Origin: Isochrysis galbana
Taxonomy: Eukaryota > Haptophyta > Isochrysidales > Isochrysidaceae
Direction of reading: 5' to 3'
DNA: 64,000 nucleotides
Assembly (NCBI GenBank): GCA_018136815.1
Contig: CM030937.1
Span: forward strand, 5,818,526-5,882,525
Shown here: positions 63,150 through 64,000 of the stretch, piece by piece
Numbering within the stretch: the stretch's first letter is position 1
Layout of the letters: every line of letters begins with the position of its first letter
Translations under genes and position numbers: made by a program
The notes under the pieces: model-generated
Databases searched by the model: none
Told to the model about the DNA's origin: nothing
What the model saw: the letters and a program-made list of their open reading frames with translations, nothing else

Positions 63150-63561
63150 TCTTGAATTTCTTTCCCTCTTCCGAATGGAAAGACTTAGAGTATGCGGACT
63201 TCACTCCTCGTAAAGGTACGCAAGACGCGGTGGACCAACCCCAACTCCTTCTTCTCTCCTCTTCTCCCCAACTGCTCCAGCCGTTACAGCATGTTATCCC
63301 AGCCCGGCTCACGTGGCGGACTTCAAACCAGCTCGGGGACCAAAGTACTTGGTTTCACTTCGAATTCCTCCATGGACTGGCATTCCTTCACAACTGCCAC
63401 AGGGTGTGGGAGCGAGGGCCGTGTCGAGGACCATTCGATGGAAGTGTACGAATGAGTGTTCGGAGTACTCCCATATTATTTTTCAGGTCACCGACTTCAA
63501 AGAGATCATAGATGTGTGGACTCAAGTGGCAAGTGGGTTCTTTTGTATGTGTAGGTTCTAA
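63150..63561 (+). other. Possible exon(s) of an unidentified plus-strand gene
   Basis: Coding-like frame 63313-63561 (ADFKPARGPKYLVSLRIPPW, ARAVSRTIRWKCTNECSEYS, TDFKEIIDVWTQVASGFF). A GT donor (AAAG-GTACGC, about 63214) and a pyrimidine-rich CTCCAG acceptor (about 63280) could join it to an upstream exon near 63170. A CAG at about 63487 could also be an acceptor. The product is not recognised and exon structure is undecided. Confidence 0.3.
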
Positions 63562-63682
63562 TCCCAGAGTGGCATCGCGTCCACAGGTGTCTTGAGCCTT
63601 CGTCGCTAGCGCTATGTTCATGCCTCTGATCTACACAATGTTGCTGACTATCACTTGGCTTCATAAGGATGGGGCCAAACAT

Positions 63683-63731
63683 GGTACAGTATGGGTGCAC
63701 CATTAAGAAACCCCATCATTAAGAAATCCTA
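63683..63731 (+). repeat. TAAGAAAC repeat, second copy
   Basis: ACAGTATGGGTGCACCATTA then AGAAACCCCATCATTAAGAA matches 42008-42055. The palindrome present there is replaced by other sequence (GGGCCCCGAGGCCC at about 63741). Confidence 0.75.
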
Positions 63732-63734
63732 AGA

Positions 63735-63940
63735 GGGTTTGGGCCCCGAGGCCCATAGGAAGCTACCCTTGTTGATTTCCGCGATCGGCCACATAAGAAG
63801 CTTGCTGTGGAGGCAGCGATGACCGCGAGACAAGAAACAAGAAGTCCTAGTTCAAGTTGCCCCTCCAGGCCAAATTTTTTCGGAAGCGCGCTCTCGCGCA
63901 CTGCAAGCTATATGTACCTTCTCACTCCAGTGATGGGACG
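63735..63940. other. Spacer near right edge, nothing recognised
   Basis: No supported gene. A short plus-strand frame reading into the edge has no motif. Confidence 0.35.
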
Positions 63941-63942
63941 TC

Positions 63943-64000
63943 AGGTATCAGGTCATCGACGTCAGGTATCAGGTCATCAGGTTTCGCCTACCTGATACCT
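63943..64000. repeat. Direct and inverted 11-mers at window edge
   Basis: AGGTATCAGGT at 63943-63953 and 63964-63974, and its exact reverse complement ACCTGATACCT at 63990-64000. The structure may continue past the edge. Confidence 0.8.

Overview
The window looks like nuclear DNA of a GC-rich unicellular eukaryote, most likely a microalga and plausibly a haptophyte. The reasons are compact GT-AG introns inside conserved eukaryotic genes, very large Ser-Pro-Pro-Pro-Pro cell-surface proteins, long homopolymer and CT/GA tracts, and a high load of retroelements plus a virus-like DNA element. The lineage is inference; no rRNA or organelle gene is present to fix it. Two 100-base runs of N (27534-27633, 42640-42739) are assembly gaps.

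Layout. 1-3699: MOV10/HELZ-type RNA helicase, cut by the left edge. 4.1-7.55 kb: a decayed Ty3/gypsy scrap, a 5'-truncated LINE and the 3' half of a DIRS/PAT-like tyrosine-recombinase retroelement. 7.6-8.4 kb: two-exon secreted ShKT-cyclophilin. 9.6-10.8 kb: paired TATA-bearing repeats and a tandem array. 10.9-16.8 kb: a complete LINE (CCCH, APE endonuclease, RT, CCHC). 17.5-18.6 kb: DHHC palmitoyltransferase. 19.5-22.2 kb: copia and LINE remnants and purine-rich spacer. 22.2-27.5 kb: Ty3/gypsy chromovirus on the minus strand. 29.0-30.7 kb: four-exon SAM methyltransferase (minus). 31.9-32.8 kb: CPBP intramembrane protease (minus). 35.35-37.55 kb: tandem-pore K+ channel-like protein with EF-hands (minus). 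39.6-41.6 kb: NAP-family histone chaperone (minus). 43.7-44.9 kb: ankyrin protein (plus). 47.7-48.9 kb: RBM22/Ecm2-like splicing factor (minus). 49.2-53.9 kb: a TIR-bounded Polinton-like virus (PLV) remnant. 54-56 kb: a patchwork of repeats. 56.7-62.65 kb: a giant SPPPP membrane protein (minus).

The two most unusual signals are these. First, an internally deleted PLV element of about 4.7 kb is bounded by roughly 90-bp terminal inverted repeats. It carries a GIY-YIG nuclease, an ssDNA-binding-like protein, a possible structural protein and the N-terminal part of a polymerase, and a related TIR end sits 32 kb away next to the LINE. Second, a dispersed repeat of about 175 bp (R1) lies 55-150 bp upstream of the start codons of three unrelated minus-strand genes, each time in the same orientation relative to the gene.

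The host genes are unrelated housekeeping or membrane functions and do not form a pathway. Exon structures were reconstructed by eye from conserved family motifs, splice dinucleotides and reading-frame phase, and all need transcript support.
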